Below are positions 47,701 to 63,047 of a stretch of 64,000 bases of DNA, one piece after another. Under the pieces are notes generated by a model. It ran no database searches. It saw nothing but the letters and a program-made list of their open reading frames with translations, and was not told where the DNA came from. Positions within the stretch are counted from its first letter, which is position 1. The number at the start of each line of letters is the position of its first letter. Source of the stretch: Bugula neritina. Its lineage: Eukaryota > Bryozoa > Gymnolaemata > Cheilostomatida > Bugulidae. The stretch covers positions 11,659,818 to 11,723,817 of the forward strand of contig OZ037772.1 of NCBI GenBank assembly GCA_964035545.1, read 5' to 3'. A program made the position numbers and the translations under genes.

Positions 47701-50383
47701 ATGTGTTCACAAATAGAGTGAACACTTTGATATCCTGGAGTTATTCTCAGCAGAAAGGAGTGGAATGTGAGATGGGGGCAACAAAGACCATCAGGTTTTG
47801 AGGTTGTTTAGGTTATCCAAGGAGTCTGAACTTTATATACATAATATACTTCACTGATGTTTCTCTTTGATGCTAATGGTTATATAATCCTGATATGTAA
47901 ATATGAAGGTGCAAGGTCAATGGCTATGCACTAAATAACATGCAGCTCTTTCGAAATGTTAATGTTGATTGCTATTATTGTCAATATTGTGCTACATAGT
48001 AGACATACACAATGGCAGAATAAAACACTAGGCAAAATGAATAACATTCATTCGTTTTGTAACCTAATTTAAAGAAAACAACTTAATTGCCAAAGTTTTG
48101 ATATACATTTCTGAAAAAAAGGCCCAGGGCAATCTAAGTTAAATATAGTTTGTCATAACATTAATATTAAATATTATAAACTTTAGTGCAATGTTGGAGA
48201 GACAATAAACTAAAACTGAAAGTTGGAGTTATTTAAGCTGCTCTACCACTGAACCTCTTATACATGCAAGCAGTAAAGCAGAGAAATGTTAAAGTAATTT
48301 ATTAAATGGCATATGTTCTTAGAATTCAGGGTAGTTTTCATAAAAGTGTATACTTGTTTCAGAAATTTTAATAAAATATTATATATATATAAGAATTTAA
48401 ATTTTTATAGTTGATCATCAAAGACTTCCAATAACTATTCTAGTTTTATATAACATTAAAATATATGTAGCAGTAGCAATATAAGGAACATATTTGCTAG
48501 AATAGTAATATAAACAGAATACATGTTAGATTAGTAATATGAGTAGTAATATAAGTAGTGATATAAGTAGTAATATAAGTAGTAATATGAGTAGTAATAT
48601 AAGCAGTAATATAAGTAGTAATATAGGTAGTAATATAAGTAGTAATATAAGTAGTAATATGAGTAGTAATATAAGCAGTAATATAAGTAGTAATATAGGT
48701 AGTAATATGAGTAGTAATATGAGTAGTAATATAAGCAGTAATATAAGTAGTAAGTAGTAATATAAATAGTAATATAAGTAGTAATATGAGTAGTAATATA
48801 AGCAGTAATATAAGTAGTAATATAAGTAGTAATATGAGTAGTAATATGAGTAGTAATATAAGTAGTAATATAAGTAGTAATATGAGTAGTAATATAAGCA
48901 GTAATATAAGTAGTAAGTAGTAATATAAATAGTAATATAAGTAGTAATATGAGTAGTAAGTAGTAATATAAATAGTAATATAAGTAGTAATATGAGTAGT
49001 AATATAAGCAGTAATATAAGTAGTAATATAAGTAGTAATATGAGTAGTAATATAAGTAGTAATATAAGCAGTAATATAAGTAGTAATATAAGCAGTAATA
49101 TAAGTAGTAATATAAGCAGTAATATAAGTAGTAAGTAGTAATATAAGTAGTAATATAAGTAGTAATATAAGTAGTAATATGAGTAGTAATATAAGTAGTA
49201 ATATAAGTAGTAAGTAGTAATATAAATAGTAATATAAGTAGTAATATGAGTAGTAAGTAGTAATATAAATAGTAATATAAGTAGTAATATGAGTAGTAAT
49301 ATAAGCAGTAATATAAGCAGTAATATAAGTAGTAATATAAGTAGTAATATGAGTAGTAATATAAGTAGTAATATAAGTAGTAATATAAGTAGTAATATAA
49401 GTAGTAATATAAGCAGTAATATAAGTAGTAATACAAGTAGTAATATGAGTAGTAATATGAGTAGTAATATAAGTAGTAATATAAGTAGTAATATAAGTAG
49501 TAATATAAGTAGTAATATAAGTAGTAATATAAGTAGTAATATAAGCAGTAATATAAGTAGTAATACAAGTAGTAATATGAGTAGTAATATAAGTAGTAAT
49601 ATGAGTAGTAATATAAGCAGTAATATAAGTAGTAAGTAGTAATATAAATAGTAATATAAGTAGTAATATGAGTAGTAAGTAGTAATATAAATAGTAATAT
49701 AAGTAGTAATATGAGTAGTAATATAAGCAGTAATATAAGTAGTAATATAAGTAGTAATATGAGTAGTAATATAAGTAGTAATATAAGTAGTAATATAAGC
49801 AGTAATATAAGTAGTAAGTAGTAATATAAATAGTAATATAAGTAGTAATATGAGTAGTAAGTAGTAATATAAATAGTAATATAAGTAGTAATATGAGTAG
49901 TAATATAAGCAGTAATATAAGTAGTAATATAAGTAGTAATATGAGTAGTAATATAAGTAGTAATATAAGTAGTAATATAAGTAGTAATATAAGTAGTAAT
50001 ATGAGTAGTAATATAAGTAGTAATATAAGTAGTAATATAAGCAGTAATATAAGTAGTAATACAAGTAGTAATATGAGTAGTAATATGAGTAGTAATATAA
50101 GTAGTAATATAAGTAGTAATATAAGTAGTAATATAAGTAGTAATATAAGTAGTAATATAAGTAGTAATATAAGCAGTAATATAAGTAGTAATACAAGTAG
50201 TAATATGAGTAGTAATATAAGTAGTAATATGAGTAGTAATATAAGCAGTAATATAAGTAGTAAGTAGTAATATAAGAAAGAAACCTTGGGAGGGCCATGT
50301 GCACTGGTGCTCTCAGAGAAATCTGTAAGAACTGTCTTCAGTTGAGAGCCAAGTTTAGGTTTCCTTTCAGTTCCTGCGGCCAT
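35796..50383 (-). CDS. DEG/ENaC-family sodium-channel subunit (14 exons, 581 aa, complete)
   Basis: Exons: 50383-50285, 47279-47145, 46758-46596, 46028-45838, 45555-45411, 44116-44050, 43548-43445, 43218-43055, 42726-42616, 42150-42045, 38266-38139, 37598-37531, 36653-36566, 35972-35796; 1746 nt with consistent phases. Subunits form trimeric amiloride-type Na+ channels. Visible landmarks are the gating His-Gly at 29-30 (STSAHG), TM1 at about 40-65, the post-TM1 motif [14 protein letters not shown] (85-98), a polybasic RRRR (164-167) in the extracellular finger region, [38 protein letters not shown], the cysteine set CYKTC..CGC..CSCPLPC, and TM2 after [10 protein letters not shown] with the G-x-S filter at 540-542 (GMS). 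The cytoplasmic C-terminus is short (about 18 aa). Exon 4 to 5 uses a weak donor (TTT then GTAGCT). The closest subfamily (peptide-gated, acid-sensing or ENaC-like) cannot be told by eye. Confidence 0.95.
36390..36556. repeat. AGAGTAAGTTATA tandem repeat
   Basis: Irregular units of AGTAAGTTATA(AG) close to the donor of channel exon 13 (36653-36566). On the transcribed strand it reads AACTTACTCTTAT, so it does not copy the donor. Confidence 0.8.
37050..37376. repeat. TATAT/TATAC pentanucleotide satellite
   Basis: About 325 bp of TATTA and TACTA units in the channel intron between exons 12 and 13. The long Tyr/Ile/Leu-rich frames here are artefacts. A second short burst lies at 37497-37523, right beside exon 12. 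Confidence 0.95.
38557..41879. mobile_element. TTAA-flanked DNA-transposon-like element, 3.3 kb, non-autonomous
   Basis: Inverted ends AGGATTGCTCTATCTT (38557 onward) and its exact complement (ending 41879) are each bordered by TTAA (38553-38556 and 41880-41883). A second shared inverted block, ACACAGTTAGTTTAAGGTCA, lies about 340 bp inside the left end and about 425 bp inside the right end. TTAA duplication is the hallmark of piggyBac-type elements, though these ends do not begin with the usual CCC. No transposase frame is seen. It accounts for most of the channel intron between exons 10 and 11. Confidence 0.65.
40490..40556 (+). repeat. tRNA-like fragment inside the TTAA element
   Basis: GCGTGGTCCAGAGGTTAAAG resembles an A box and GGTCATGGTTCAACC a B box, about 35 bases apart. 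It cannot fold as an intact tRNA by my reading, and no SINE body of the local family follows. Probably a tRNA or SINE relic. Confidence 0.45.
42475..42626. repeat. 22-bp minisatellite repeating a splice donor
   Basis: About seven units on the transcribed strand read close to TATAGCAG then GTACTGACTAGTGC. The first unit contains the real 3' end of channel exon 9 (42726-42616), TATAGCCAGCAG, and its donor GTACTG. Five or so further units keep an intact CAG/GTACTG-type site. Confidence 0.92.
42825..43015. repeat. G-rich minisatellite, unit about 60-65 bp
   Basis: Three imperfect copies of a block containing GGGTGTGGGGGAGAGTAGC and AGAAGGGGTGTGTAG lie in the short intron between channel exons 8 and 9. 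The plus strand is rich in G runs and could form G-quadruplexes; the transcript carries the C-rich strand. Confidence 0.9.
44106..44390. repeat. 22-bp minisatellite repeating a splice acceptor
   Basis: About a dozen units on the transcribed strand read close to CCACCTCTACCTGTAG then GTTATATC. The last unit is the real acceptor of channel exon 6 (44116-44050), which begins GTTATGG. Units decay with distance from the exon. Confidence 0.92.
44652..44848 (+). mobile_element. tRNA-derived SINE, 5'-truncated, with 11-bp target duplication
   Basis: Starts at GGGTTAAAGCATTTG, so the first bases of the tRNA head are missing. It keeps the B box GGGTTCGAGCC, the body with GAGCATTCAGTCATAATTGC, and the tail TTTCTCACAGGGATAGCGAC. 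The flanking repeat TACGGTCATTG is found at 44641-44651 and 44849-44859. It lies in the channel intron between exons 5 and 6. Confidence 0.9.
46785..47128. repeat. CAATATG heptamer array followed by (GT)n
   Basis: Heptamer units CAATATG/CAACATG run to about 46950, followed by GTGTGTGC/GTGTCTGT repeats to 47128. Together they fill almost the whole intron between channel exons 2 and 3, to within about 16 bases of the exon-2 donor. Cys/Val-rich and His/Thr-rich open frames here are artefacts. Confidence 0.95.
48530..50276. repeat. 12-bp satellite (AGTAATATAAGT)n, 1.7 kb
   Basis: About 145 units of AGTAATATAAGT with variant last triplets (GAGT, AAGC, AGGT) plus higher-order blocks in which AAGTAGTAAGTAGTAATATAAATAG recurs every 110-180 bp. 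It sits in channel intron 1 and begins about eight bases after the exon-1 donor. Because the unit is a multiple of 3, frames of up to about 600 codons stay open by chance; they are not genes. Confidence 0.97.
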
Positions 50384-52993
50384 TTGCAATGTCTATCTGG
50401 TTGAGACGCTCCCAAAGCTTTGAGGCAGTGAAGTATAAGTATTTGAGTTGGAGAGTTCAGAAACATGTGGCAGTATTGTGTGTGTTTATCGCATCAATGC
50501 CTTCCTTTGATGTGCAGTGGGTTGGCCAACCTGCAGTATAAATACAAATGAAATGCTACATCGAGTTTGAACAAAAGAATCCAAACTTCCAATTCTTATA
50601 TTATTACAATTGTTTAGTTATGTTGTAGCCTATTCAAGTGCAAGCTGTAGATAGGTTCATTATTCATGTATATTTATAGGTAAGACAACTCTACATGTAC
50701 TTAGAACGTTTCAAACAAAAGATAGGACAACTCCATAAATACAATGCATTGCTTGAATTTTCCTGTCTAGGAATACATTCATGCAGAGGTAGGACAACTT
50801 CATAAGTACATGAAACACAAGTCTTCACATTCATATATGTTATTAATATAAAAACAATATATTAAACTAAATTCAGATATGATCATTAGAGAGACCAATA
50901 ATGTGAAGAAAGACCTGAATAAAAATAAAAATTATTTAAAACTCTCACATTTATTGGTGCATTAGATCTCTGTTAGGGTCTGATGTTTTTTGTGAGACTC
51001 TTTTGTGAAACACAGAGCTATTAAAACTGTTGAAAATTGAATCATTATTAGAAACATAAGTTGAAGGACTTTTAGCTGTAAAATTTTATTTCTGGCAATG
51101 ATTAGTGATGAGGGCACCCCTGTGACCCCCCCCTCCCTAGTATCACCAATGCTTGCTGAGTGCTGACGAAGGTTTGTATATTCTTTGGGCATTTAATGTA
51201 GCTTTTAAGTCTGCCATGTGTTCTAATGATAACTAAACTAAATATTTATGTTATACAAATGTTCATAGCAAGGAGTTGTTAAAAATTTGATCAAATTAGG
51301 TTACATATTCAATATGAAGGAATCAAAACCAGATATATTATAGTTGTAGCGTAGTTTGCTTTACAAACAACTAAGACCAAACAAAACTATTAGTGTACCT
51401 CATGGGATGGGTGTGTTTCTAACAAGCTATAAATGTGACTGCATATGCAGAATGGGTAGGCATATACCTTATTGTCTATATAATGCCCATATTGGTGCAG
51501 ATGTCGCTCAGAGATAGCTAATCAGAATAGACCTTGCTACGTGTAAATTAATATCTGGTTTCTGTGTTGGTGCTGCCCCCTGTTTAGAAAAAACTCTGAT
51601 TGTTTGAGCCAATTAATGTACTAATTAAATTTATTTAACATGGATAATTGCTCTTGAAATGGTCCAATAAAACATTCCAAATTAAGTGACAGTCAATCTG
51701 CATATGACAGTCAATCTATATAATTAAATTTCCACAATAAAATTATAAAAACTACCTTAATATGTTGGATTTTTGAATAGTGTACTTGGTGCCCCATTTG
51801 GTTAAACATTTTCATATTATACCTGAAATATATTATTTAATCTTTTTGAAAAGCTTAAAACTTGTTGAATCTCAACAGAAATGGCCTCCACACATTGGGC
51901 TATATAAGGATTACATAAGTTCACAGTCATTTAGCCAACACTTAGTGCTACATAATATAGAACTTGGTCACTTTAAGTAATCTGACATATAGATATTATA
52001 GTTTTGATATCTCCATGTCAGGCAAATTTTGCTTTTCTTATAAAACTTATCAAAAACTTTTAATTTGGGTCATCAGCCATGATCTTTCAAAAGACATTTT
52101 TCTCTAACTTTTATTCACCTTACTATAGCAAAAGCACATCAAGTGACTCTAAAGCACTTTAGTACCTAGTAGTAAGTTCAAATAAGCAATGATCATGCAG
52201 CATATGATATAATAAACAGCGCAATAAAGAAACCGTATAAAGTGTATTCCTAAAAGTTTTATAACTATGTAAATAATGTACAAACAGGCAACGTTATAAA
52301 TGCAATAACTGCATGCAATTTATTAATGCTAATTTAAAGTGTAACTCACGTAATTTGCCTAAAATCTCCATCCCTGTAAAATCTCTGAATGGCTGAAAAT
52401 ATTAGGAATAGAGCTTATAAGAACTTGTTAACAGGAAAAGGAGTAGCTATGACATCACCATGACTGGCCATGTTGGAATCTAGATGTATTACATAGCACC
52501 TACTTTAGACATCAGACCACAGCTGCTCCTCAGTATCTGTGTGGTTGTAATGTTTTATTCATTGATAAAGTGCCTGCTACAGTTACCTCGACCATAATTA
52601 TGATACTTCGTTTTATTACAACGAAAGATAGCTACGCCAAAAGTTGACTATATATACAAGATTATATTCTGTAATTTACCACGTTACAGCCTATATAAGA
52701 CTGGGCTATACTATGATGGTAAGTAGTTTCTTATATTAAAACTTAGCCTTTTTATTGTATTTAATTACATATACAACTGAATTGTAAGCTGCTATACTTT
52801 CCATGAGAAAACTTAGCATTTCAATGTAAAGTACTATGTCAAAATATTATACAACTGAAGTAAAAGCTATTACATAGCACAAAACTTTGGCTTTAAAAAG
52901 CATTAAAGTACACATGTTTATAGCAAGGAGTTGTTGGGTCTTGCTCTATTAGTGTATCTGTAAGAACTAAAGATATATAATATATGTCTTCTA
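50384..52993. other. Spacer between gene A and the channel gene
   Basis: Should hold the channel promoter and 5' untranslated region next to 50384, and the 3' untranslated region of gene A. A minus-strand AATAAA lies at 52751-52756, about 240 bases past the gene A stop. No other gene was seen; sequence is AT-rich and mostly unique. Confidence 0.55.
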
Positions 52994-56049
<3,056 letters not shown>

Positions 56050-57007
56050 TTTTACTTATTTTTTATTTTTAAAAATGAATATTTTGAAATAAAAATATAT
56101 TCTTATCGAAAATATTTGAAAATACTTGAAATTCTTACTTATTATAAGCAAATGTAATTGTTGAATTATCTAAGATGTCTTTAACCTTTAACCTTTAATC
56201 TATTCCATTGGTTTTTAGACAAAATATGCTGAAAAATAAAAATGAAAATTCTTTTTTTGAAAATCTTAATAACATAATATTTCATCATGGAATATCATTG
56301 CACTGGTTGATTAAAAATTGCTAAAAACAACTTGTACTGTTCAGTGAGATATTATAATAGTATTAGAATGATAATAGCGTCTTAAAGAATTTTATTGGAA
56401 AAAAACTTGTTAAATGTGATGAATTAAGCAAAAGAAACCTGCATTAGCATTTTTAGTAAATTCTGTTGTAGTCTGTTAGTATAATTATGGTAAGTTTATC
56501 ATTTTACAATTTACAATTTTGCTTTGTTTTTCTTAAGTTCCAAGAGTAAAATGTTTATGAATCTTTGGATTTTCTTTTTACAAGCTGAAGAAGGCTTAAA
56601 CCTAAAAGTTCTGTTTAGCTTTTCTCGTATTGAAATCTAAGCTTTCTTTGATCAAACAATAAAGAAAACTCTCTAAGCTTTACCATTAGGCCAATAGTTG
56701 AGATCAAGCAACTAAGTGAAGATTTGTGGCTAAATTTTTGCTCTTCACATGATAATTCTTTGTTCCAGTAAATGTCGGTTGAAGCTAAAATCAATAAGCA
56801 AACAATGCAATCATCCTATACTTGTCAATATTGACTATAGAACCAATGCTGAAGTATTCACTCAAAAAATGTATGAGAAGAGCATAAAAAAAATCAGTTT
56901 TTCTGTCAGATAATTGTGTATATATGATATATGTGATGGTAATGAAGTAATCAGGCCATGTCAGAGTAATAAAGTGTTTGTATCTTAGTATGCATGTCTC
57001 TGTTAAT

Positions 57008-57013
57008 TTTATT
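57008..57013 (-). terminator. Candidate poly(A) signal of gene B
   Basis: AATAAA on the minus strand, about 100 bases past the gene B stop at 57115. Position and sequence fit a cleavage signal. Confidence 0.5.
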
Positions 57014-57114
57014 TACACAAATATACTTTAAACATCCCATGTTTTGAAATTTCAATATCGTTTAAATTACACGTTAAAAGAGTTAGGTTTATAATTTTTG
57101 TTGTATAAAATTAG

Positions 57115-60100
57115 CTAGAATACGGATGCACCGCAGAACTTGCAGGAGTAAGTGTCCTTCTTATCCCGTAGAGCCACTCCACTCTTATCACATGACACGC
57201 ATGCCTTAGCAACGACAAAGTTGTTTTGTTCGATGGCTTTAGGGTCAGCGGCTGCCAGACAATCTAATTTACCAGACCAGTGCAGAGTCTCGCTCAAGAT
57301 GTGTTTTCTCATATCTGGTGCTCTTTTACAGCTGTAACCACAGACCAGACATTTGTAGGAGTCACACAGTCTGCACTTGCCTGTGTACTGATTGACCTTG
57401 AATAAGTCAGATGCTTTTCCTATGCATGGGTTATCACATGGGTGCAGAGCAATCTTGTCGTCGTGCATTGGAGTTAGCATTTGGAAGACGTTGGTGGGGC
57501 AGTTGGTGTATTTAGAACAAACTGAGGCGTCGTCTAAAGTGTGTTTGGGGGTCTTTCCTAAATGCAATCCAATAGCCTGTGATGATTTGAACTCGTCTCC
57601 GCAGACTAAACACTGGAACCTCTTACAGACGTTACACTTGCTACTCTTTGTGTTAATATACTTCCTTCCTATTTCTGCGCCGCATGAGCAACCAACTAAA
57701 GGAAGTGCACCGTTCGGAGCAACAACCATTTCACTCTCCTTCTTGGTGGTTAATTCTGCGCTGTAGTTGTAAGCCAAGAGCTCATCCTATACAAAAAGAC
57801 CATTGCACTGAAACAGAAGTCCTATATTTACCGACAAAATGGTCGGCATTTGAACAAAGTAAATCTCAGACTTGTCAACTGAAAAACATCAAACAGTCAA
57901 AGCTTCTCGATATTGCTTAAAAGCTATCAGAGTAAGTCCAAGCCATGAAGCCATGTGTCATTGGTTAGTTTATAAACTTTGCAAGCATGGCTGACAATTT
58001 GGATCTTTGCTGCCTTTAACGACAGCAGCTATGTCAGTATATTTATAGCAGATGTATAAATGTATAGTGAGCGTTCATCCCCCAACTGATAATATAATAT
58101 ATCTTTAGCTCTTATATGTTGAAATTGCCTAACCTAATAAATTGTTTTATTAATTACTGCATGTGTTTTTATTCATAATTTGTAAAAATGGATGGAATAC
58201 TGCTGTGAAGTACTTGGAGTAGCAAGTAAACAAGAACTATATCATGTATCAAAATAATTGAATGAGCCTTTGGTTGAACCTTACCCAGAAAATTTCTGAC
58301 ATGGTTACGCTTAAGTCTTCAAAGAAGTAGTACAGGTAGTTTACCACATCGTGGAGTCTTAGCGCATCAAAATGCTGAACTGTTTCTAGCACCAAATGCT
58401 GAGCTGTTTCAAAAAGCTAAAACAGCGCATTTGAAACACAAATGTATCTAATAATATGCGACACTTTTATTTGATTTAAATTTAGTTTTTACAAGAGAGT
58501 CAATTTACAAGTTAATTGCTGTAAGCATAAATTCATACATTTTAAATATCCCGAATTTCATTATCTCCACACGCAATGAATTCAGATACAGCCGTTGGCT
58601 GCAAGTTAGTAGCAGCACCAATAGTGATATACACATACTTTAAACTTTCAACTCTAAACTCAGCTTTGTGCTGCTTCTAGCGATATTTAACTGAAAAGTG
58701 TTTCACCCTATATAATCAACTAATAATAGTTAGCATAAAAACTTACAATAGCCATATCTGTCGAGGAGGGGGTCGTGCATGAGATTCCACTATAAAACTG
58801 TCGCACTGCAGGCAAGCTATTTAAAGCCTCCTCTAATTGCTTATTGGTGAGTTGAGCAGCATTTGCTATAAGGTCAACCACCTGGTTGTTGGCTGGAAAA
58901 TAGCATCAGTGTAAGGAGAGTTCATGTAGGGAGTAGCAGTGGTCTAGGGGTTAGTGCGTTTGCTTAGAGAATACGAAGTTATGGGTTCGAGTCCCCAACA
59001 AACGTCATTAGTGAGGAGCATCCAGTCATAATTGCTCCTGCTTCCCGTCTGAATAAGTCCTTAGCCCTATTTAACAAAAACCTTTTCCATCAGGGTTTGT
59101 CACGCAGGGATGACGACTATAAACTAGGGTGAGTATTTTTTAAGTGAGTTCACGTCTGCTATGCAGGTAAATGTTTGTTTTTTTTTAAAATATGTAGCAT
59201 TGTATAATGTGTTGGAGTGTATTAGATTACAGCCAGTGAACCGAGAATAGTTCTATAAGCAGCTCGGAGTGGGGGTGTCTGAGTGCAGAAGTTTGTGGGG
59301 CTTGAGTTTGAAGTTGGGGGTTAGTTGAACCCCCCAACTCTAAACTATAACTATAGGGGCAGGTTGAGCTGAAACTATAGCTGCATAGAAAATAGTGAAT
59401 GCTAAGAACTTTGCGCATCATGCATGCTTCTAGGAAAAAATGTTTACAGGTTTTTATATAAATGAATGAATTAAAATTTAATCTTTAACTAATCATTTTT
59501 TGTGCTGATTCAACAGAACACAATTTTAAGTATTGCAGCTAAGAAAGAAGGTTTTAATTAAAAGTTTAATGACGTATATGTGGCAAGATCAATTTAAACT
59601 AAATTTTGAATATACTAGTTAATATTATATTGACTTGAAGTTTTTCAAATTACTTAAAACTCAAACATTCTTACAACCAAATGAAAGAGTTTATTGCAAT
59701 AATTAAAAATAAACCAGTACAACTACAGTATACCACGGCAACAAGTATATTAACTTACCTATATTTTTAACAGCCATTGCATAATCTTGATAAAAATGTG
59801 CCATCTGTACTTCATACGGTCCCAGTATCTCTACAATTTGCTCGAAAGTTATATGCGAGTTTGGGTTTTGCGTAGCTGTTTGATACACCCTGGCGGCAAG
59901 CAACAAAAATTAAATACTAATCATTAATTACTAAATACCAAGTACTAAACACTAAACACTAAACACTAACATTTTATAAATACTAAGCACTAAATGTACT
60001 AAGTGGTATAACTATTACCTACTAAATATTAAGTATGTAAACACTGAATACTTTATTACCAAATGCTTACTACCTACCTATAATAGTTTGTATAATTTTA

Positions 60101-60381
60101 TAAATTTTATGAATTTATAATTTACAACCTATTATAATAAACCTTTTTTATTCTAAACAAGATTCCAGCTACATTTTATTTTTGCATTTAAAAGTGAATT
60201 TCTGCATTTAGACTGACTGATAGCGTGATACTATAATAATCATAATAATATTATAGTATCTATACTTGCAGAGTTATGCTATGCAATGCCATGCAGGAAC
60301 TTACTTGGGCCAAACATATGACACAAATATCAGTTTACTAGTGACATTATCAGGGAGTGCTGGGCCAGCAGCCATTGCCAT
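57115..60381 (-). CDS. Gene B: paralogue of gene A (5 exons, 385 aa)
   Basis: Exons: 60381-60305, 59889-59759, 58892-58747, 58416-58285, 57786-57115; 1158 nt in frame. Exons 2-5 have exactly the same lengths as in gene A (131, 146, 132, 672 nt) and the same phases. Shared stretches include FVSY near the end of exon 1, FYSG in exon 3, MSxxFW ending exon 4, DELLAYNY opening exon 5, PLVGCSCGA, RFQCLVCGDEF (RHQCLVCGDEF in A), and FKVNQY-x2-KC-x2-C. All metal-ligand positions of gene A are kept except C210 of unit 1, and the ribbon reads CVSCDKSGVALRD..CKFCG. Outside the ligands the two have diverged widely, so the duplication is not recent. The start Met at 60381 is the first of two (MAMAAG); the second aligns with the MAAGG start of gene A. 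Confidence 0.85.
58927..59145 (+). mobile_element. tRNA-derived SINE, near full length
   Basis: The head AGCAGTGGTCTAGGGGTTAG contains the A box and GGGTTCGAGTCC the B box. The body GAGCATCCAGTCATAATTGC and the tail TCACGCAGGGATGACGACTA match the other four copies. Imperfect target repeats GAGTTCATGT (58917-58926) and GAGTTCACGT (59146-59155) flank it. It lies in the gene B intron between exons 2 and 3. Confidence 0.88.
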
Positions 60382-61286
60382 GATTTTTGTTACTATAATA
60401 TTATTTCAATACACAAAATATAATTTAACAAATTAAAAAATATAGTGAAATTCTTAGCCATGCATAGTTTAAATTATTTGAATTCATAGCTTTAGGCCAT
60501 CAGTAAGATAGTTTGACATGGAAATTTTACTACAAATTGGTAACTACAATTAAACTTAAATAACTTCCATGTTTACACCCACTTTATGTATTTATAGAGC
60601 TAGTTACTAATTTTTATATTTGACAAACTGTTTGAAATAAATGTAAAATCTAGCTATGAAATTAATATTGAGCAGTAAATCAACAAACTGCAAAACTATG
60701 TTTTAGCAGTTATTGTTTCGACTTAACTACGTTTTCTTATCAAAATAGCCACATGTGGAGATAACTGTGCATATATATTTTAATCAAGAGATAAGAATTA
60801 ATAATATTTGTATTATTTGCATGCATGAAATAAATAGACATGTAACATTATTAAATAATTGTTTGCATTTGTTTATCTTTTCTTTCAAATTTCTGGATAA
60901 ATTGAATATGACTGATTTTGCTTTACACCTCTACATAAAATTTACATTGTTAGGCTCTTTAATTATATAATCATGTGACAGAAGCTGTGATCCTAGGTGG
61001 CCATAGAGAGAGCTATGCACCAGCATGCACTTGTAGGTCACTGTAGTTTGGGTTTTATAATATAGCATTAAGTGTGTTGTTAGCTAGGATGGGCATCTAC
61101 TAATAATTCATGAGGGTGGGGAAACAGAATTCAATCTCCCCACCCTTACCGTGAATTAAAAACTCTCTTACTGACAATGACTTGGAACCTGTAAGCAGGG
61201 TGAGAATACAAAGCTCTAATAATGTTGGACAGAATTATGGAGATATTTCCGACGATCTTACTTTGACCTAAAATACCTTAAGAAAA

Positions 61287-61490
61287 GCTCACACAAGTTT
61301 ATGGTAGATATCTCTGTGAGAACCCCTAGTGGAAAGGGTTTTTGTTAAAGTGGGCTAAGGATTGGGCACAGAAGCAATTATGACTGGATGCTCTTCTAAC
61401 ATCACCAAAGGCTTTTGTTGAGGTTCGAACCTATGATTTCAAGCTTACTATAGGGAAATGCTCTAACCCCGAGACCACAACTGCTTCCTC
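61287..61490 (-). mobile_element. tRNA-derived SINE, older copy
   Basis: Minus-strand copy with head TGGTCTCGGGGTTAGAGCAT, B box GGTTCGAACC (as printed on the plus strand it reads GGTTCGAACC as well, being palindromic), body CAGTCATAATTGC and tail AAAACCCTTTCCACTAGGGG. Small deletions against the others; target duplication not clear. Confidence 0.8.
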
Positions 61491-63047
61491 TAAAAGACCT
61501 CCAAACTAAATTTGAATTGAAGCACCAAAATGTGCATCTTATAAATGAATTCTGACATAATAGTAATATAACTTACCACCATGATATGCAATATATTATA
61601 TTATGCTTCTATAACAAATATATTAGTTATTATAACTTCATTGTATCTCAGATTCACCGCTATATTATTATTATATATTGTTTTATATCATTGTTATCAT
61701 AATTAGGATGATGTACTATCTGAATGCTGCTATACATGCAGGCTGTGCTAGGCTATCGTTAGCTTTACTCAGTACATTTGCTTTGTGTAGCTTTAGGAAT
61801 GAGATATCAATAACCAATAAGGTATAGATTATTGCTAATTCTACAATATAGTATGACAGATGTAAATTCTCACCCACCTATCTCTGCTTTGTCTTGTTCG
61901 GGTAGCGAAGTGGGGTGGCAGATGTAGATAATAAGAATTATTGCTAACCAATAGCCATTTCATTATAAAGGTTTATTTTGGGTCCATCAACTGATGGTAG
62001 TGTAAAACTTTATTATAACTATGAAGATTGATTAATATCATTACAAAAATTTACATTGAAAACTGATAGTCTGTAGCTATACATTATGGCTAACTTTTAA
62101 TTGCTGCAGCTGTTTATACATTACATGAAGTTGTCTTTACTAGACACATGTACTCAGGTTTCCCATACCATAGCTGAATGTCTTAAATGATGTAAAATAG
62201 TATTGCTTGGTTGCTCGTCACAAATTTCACAGCAGTTAGTCTTAGTACAAGATGCTTTACAGAAGAAGAATTCCATTCATGAACTCACATCAGTTAATTA
62301 TAGCAGCATGTTATAGAACTTTGTTGGCTTCACTGAGTGTGATAATTAGAATGAGTCACAAAGAACATGGAGTTACCCGCTCTTTTGTACTGACTGCAAA
62401 TGCCCTGCCAGAATACAACGGTTACTATTGTGATGGCCGGTTGCCATTTATTGAAACTTTTATAGCTGTTGACAAGTAAGTGGCAACTACAGTAATACTG
62501 ATAGTGTTGCAGTAGGTTACACCTTATTTAGCCCAAGCTATCATATTGAGTGGGGGAGCACAATTAGCTGAGGGCTGTTGCTAATGGCATAACGAAGTCT
62601 TATTTTAGCAGTTTTATTATATTTGAGCAGCAACTGAATTGTATACTGTAAAACAATAATTAATGGAGTATGAAGTTTGCAGTTGTATAAACATAAACAT
62701 TTATTGGGTTACATAAATAAATATAAAATCATATTCTAAATTTTAAAAACTCAACAGTCACATATAACGAATAGAGTACACAGGAGACGTAAGGCTAAGT
62801 GAATATAATAAATAGGTTTAGACCGAGCTCCACAATCCCAATATACATGCCTTTAGGGAGCTCAACGGTAACCTACTAGTACAGGCAGTTGAATGGAGTG
62901 CGACCCCCAAAACAAATTGAAACCTAATCTGAGAAAGACTCAAATAAATATTTCCTATTCAAAATAAAATAACACATAGCCTATAAATAAGCGAATATAT
63001 CAATTTTCTACCACAAACTTGACTCCGCCCAGTACAATCTGAACTAC

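Noticed and set aside
48530..50276. A CRISPR-like array of regular repeats
   Set aside because: Units are contiguous with no unique spacers, and the surrounding genes are animal genes with introns.
48497..50389. Very long open frames (up to 630 codons) of Ile/Leu/Tyr or Ser/Asn repeats
   Set aside because: The 12-bp satellite has a unit divisible by 3 and lacks stops in several frames. Only the first 33 codons (50383-50285) are real, as channel exon 1.
57152..57920. Plus-strand open frames across gene B exon 5
   Set aside because: They are antisense shadows of the 224-codon zinc exon, with no splice or motif support.
58927..59010. A tRNA gene with good A and B boxes
   Set aside because: The sequence continues into the same non-tRNA body and tail as the other SINE copies and has flanking duplications.
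62252..62479. Plus-strand frame of 75 codons ending at a GTAAGT-like donor
   Set aside because: The donor is attractive and it could be a first exon, but there is no recognisable motif, no partner exon in view and no homologue in the window.
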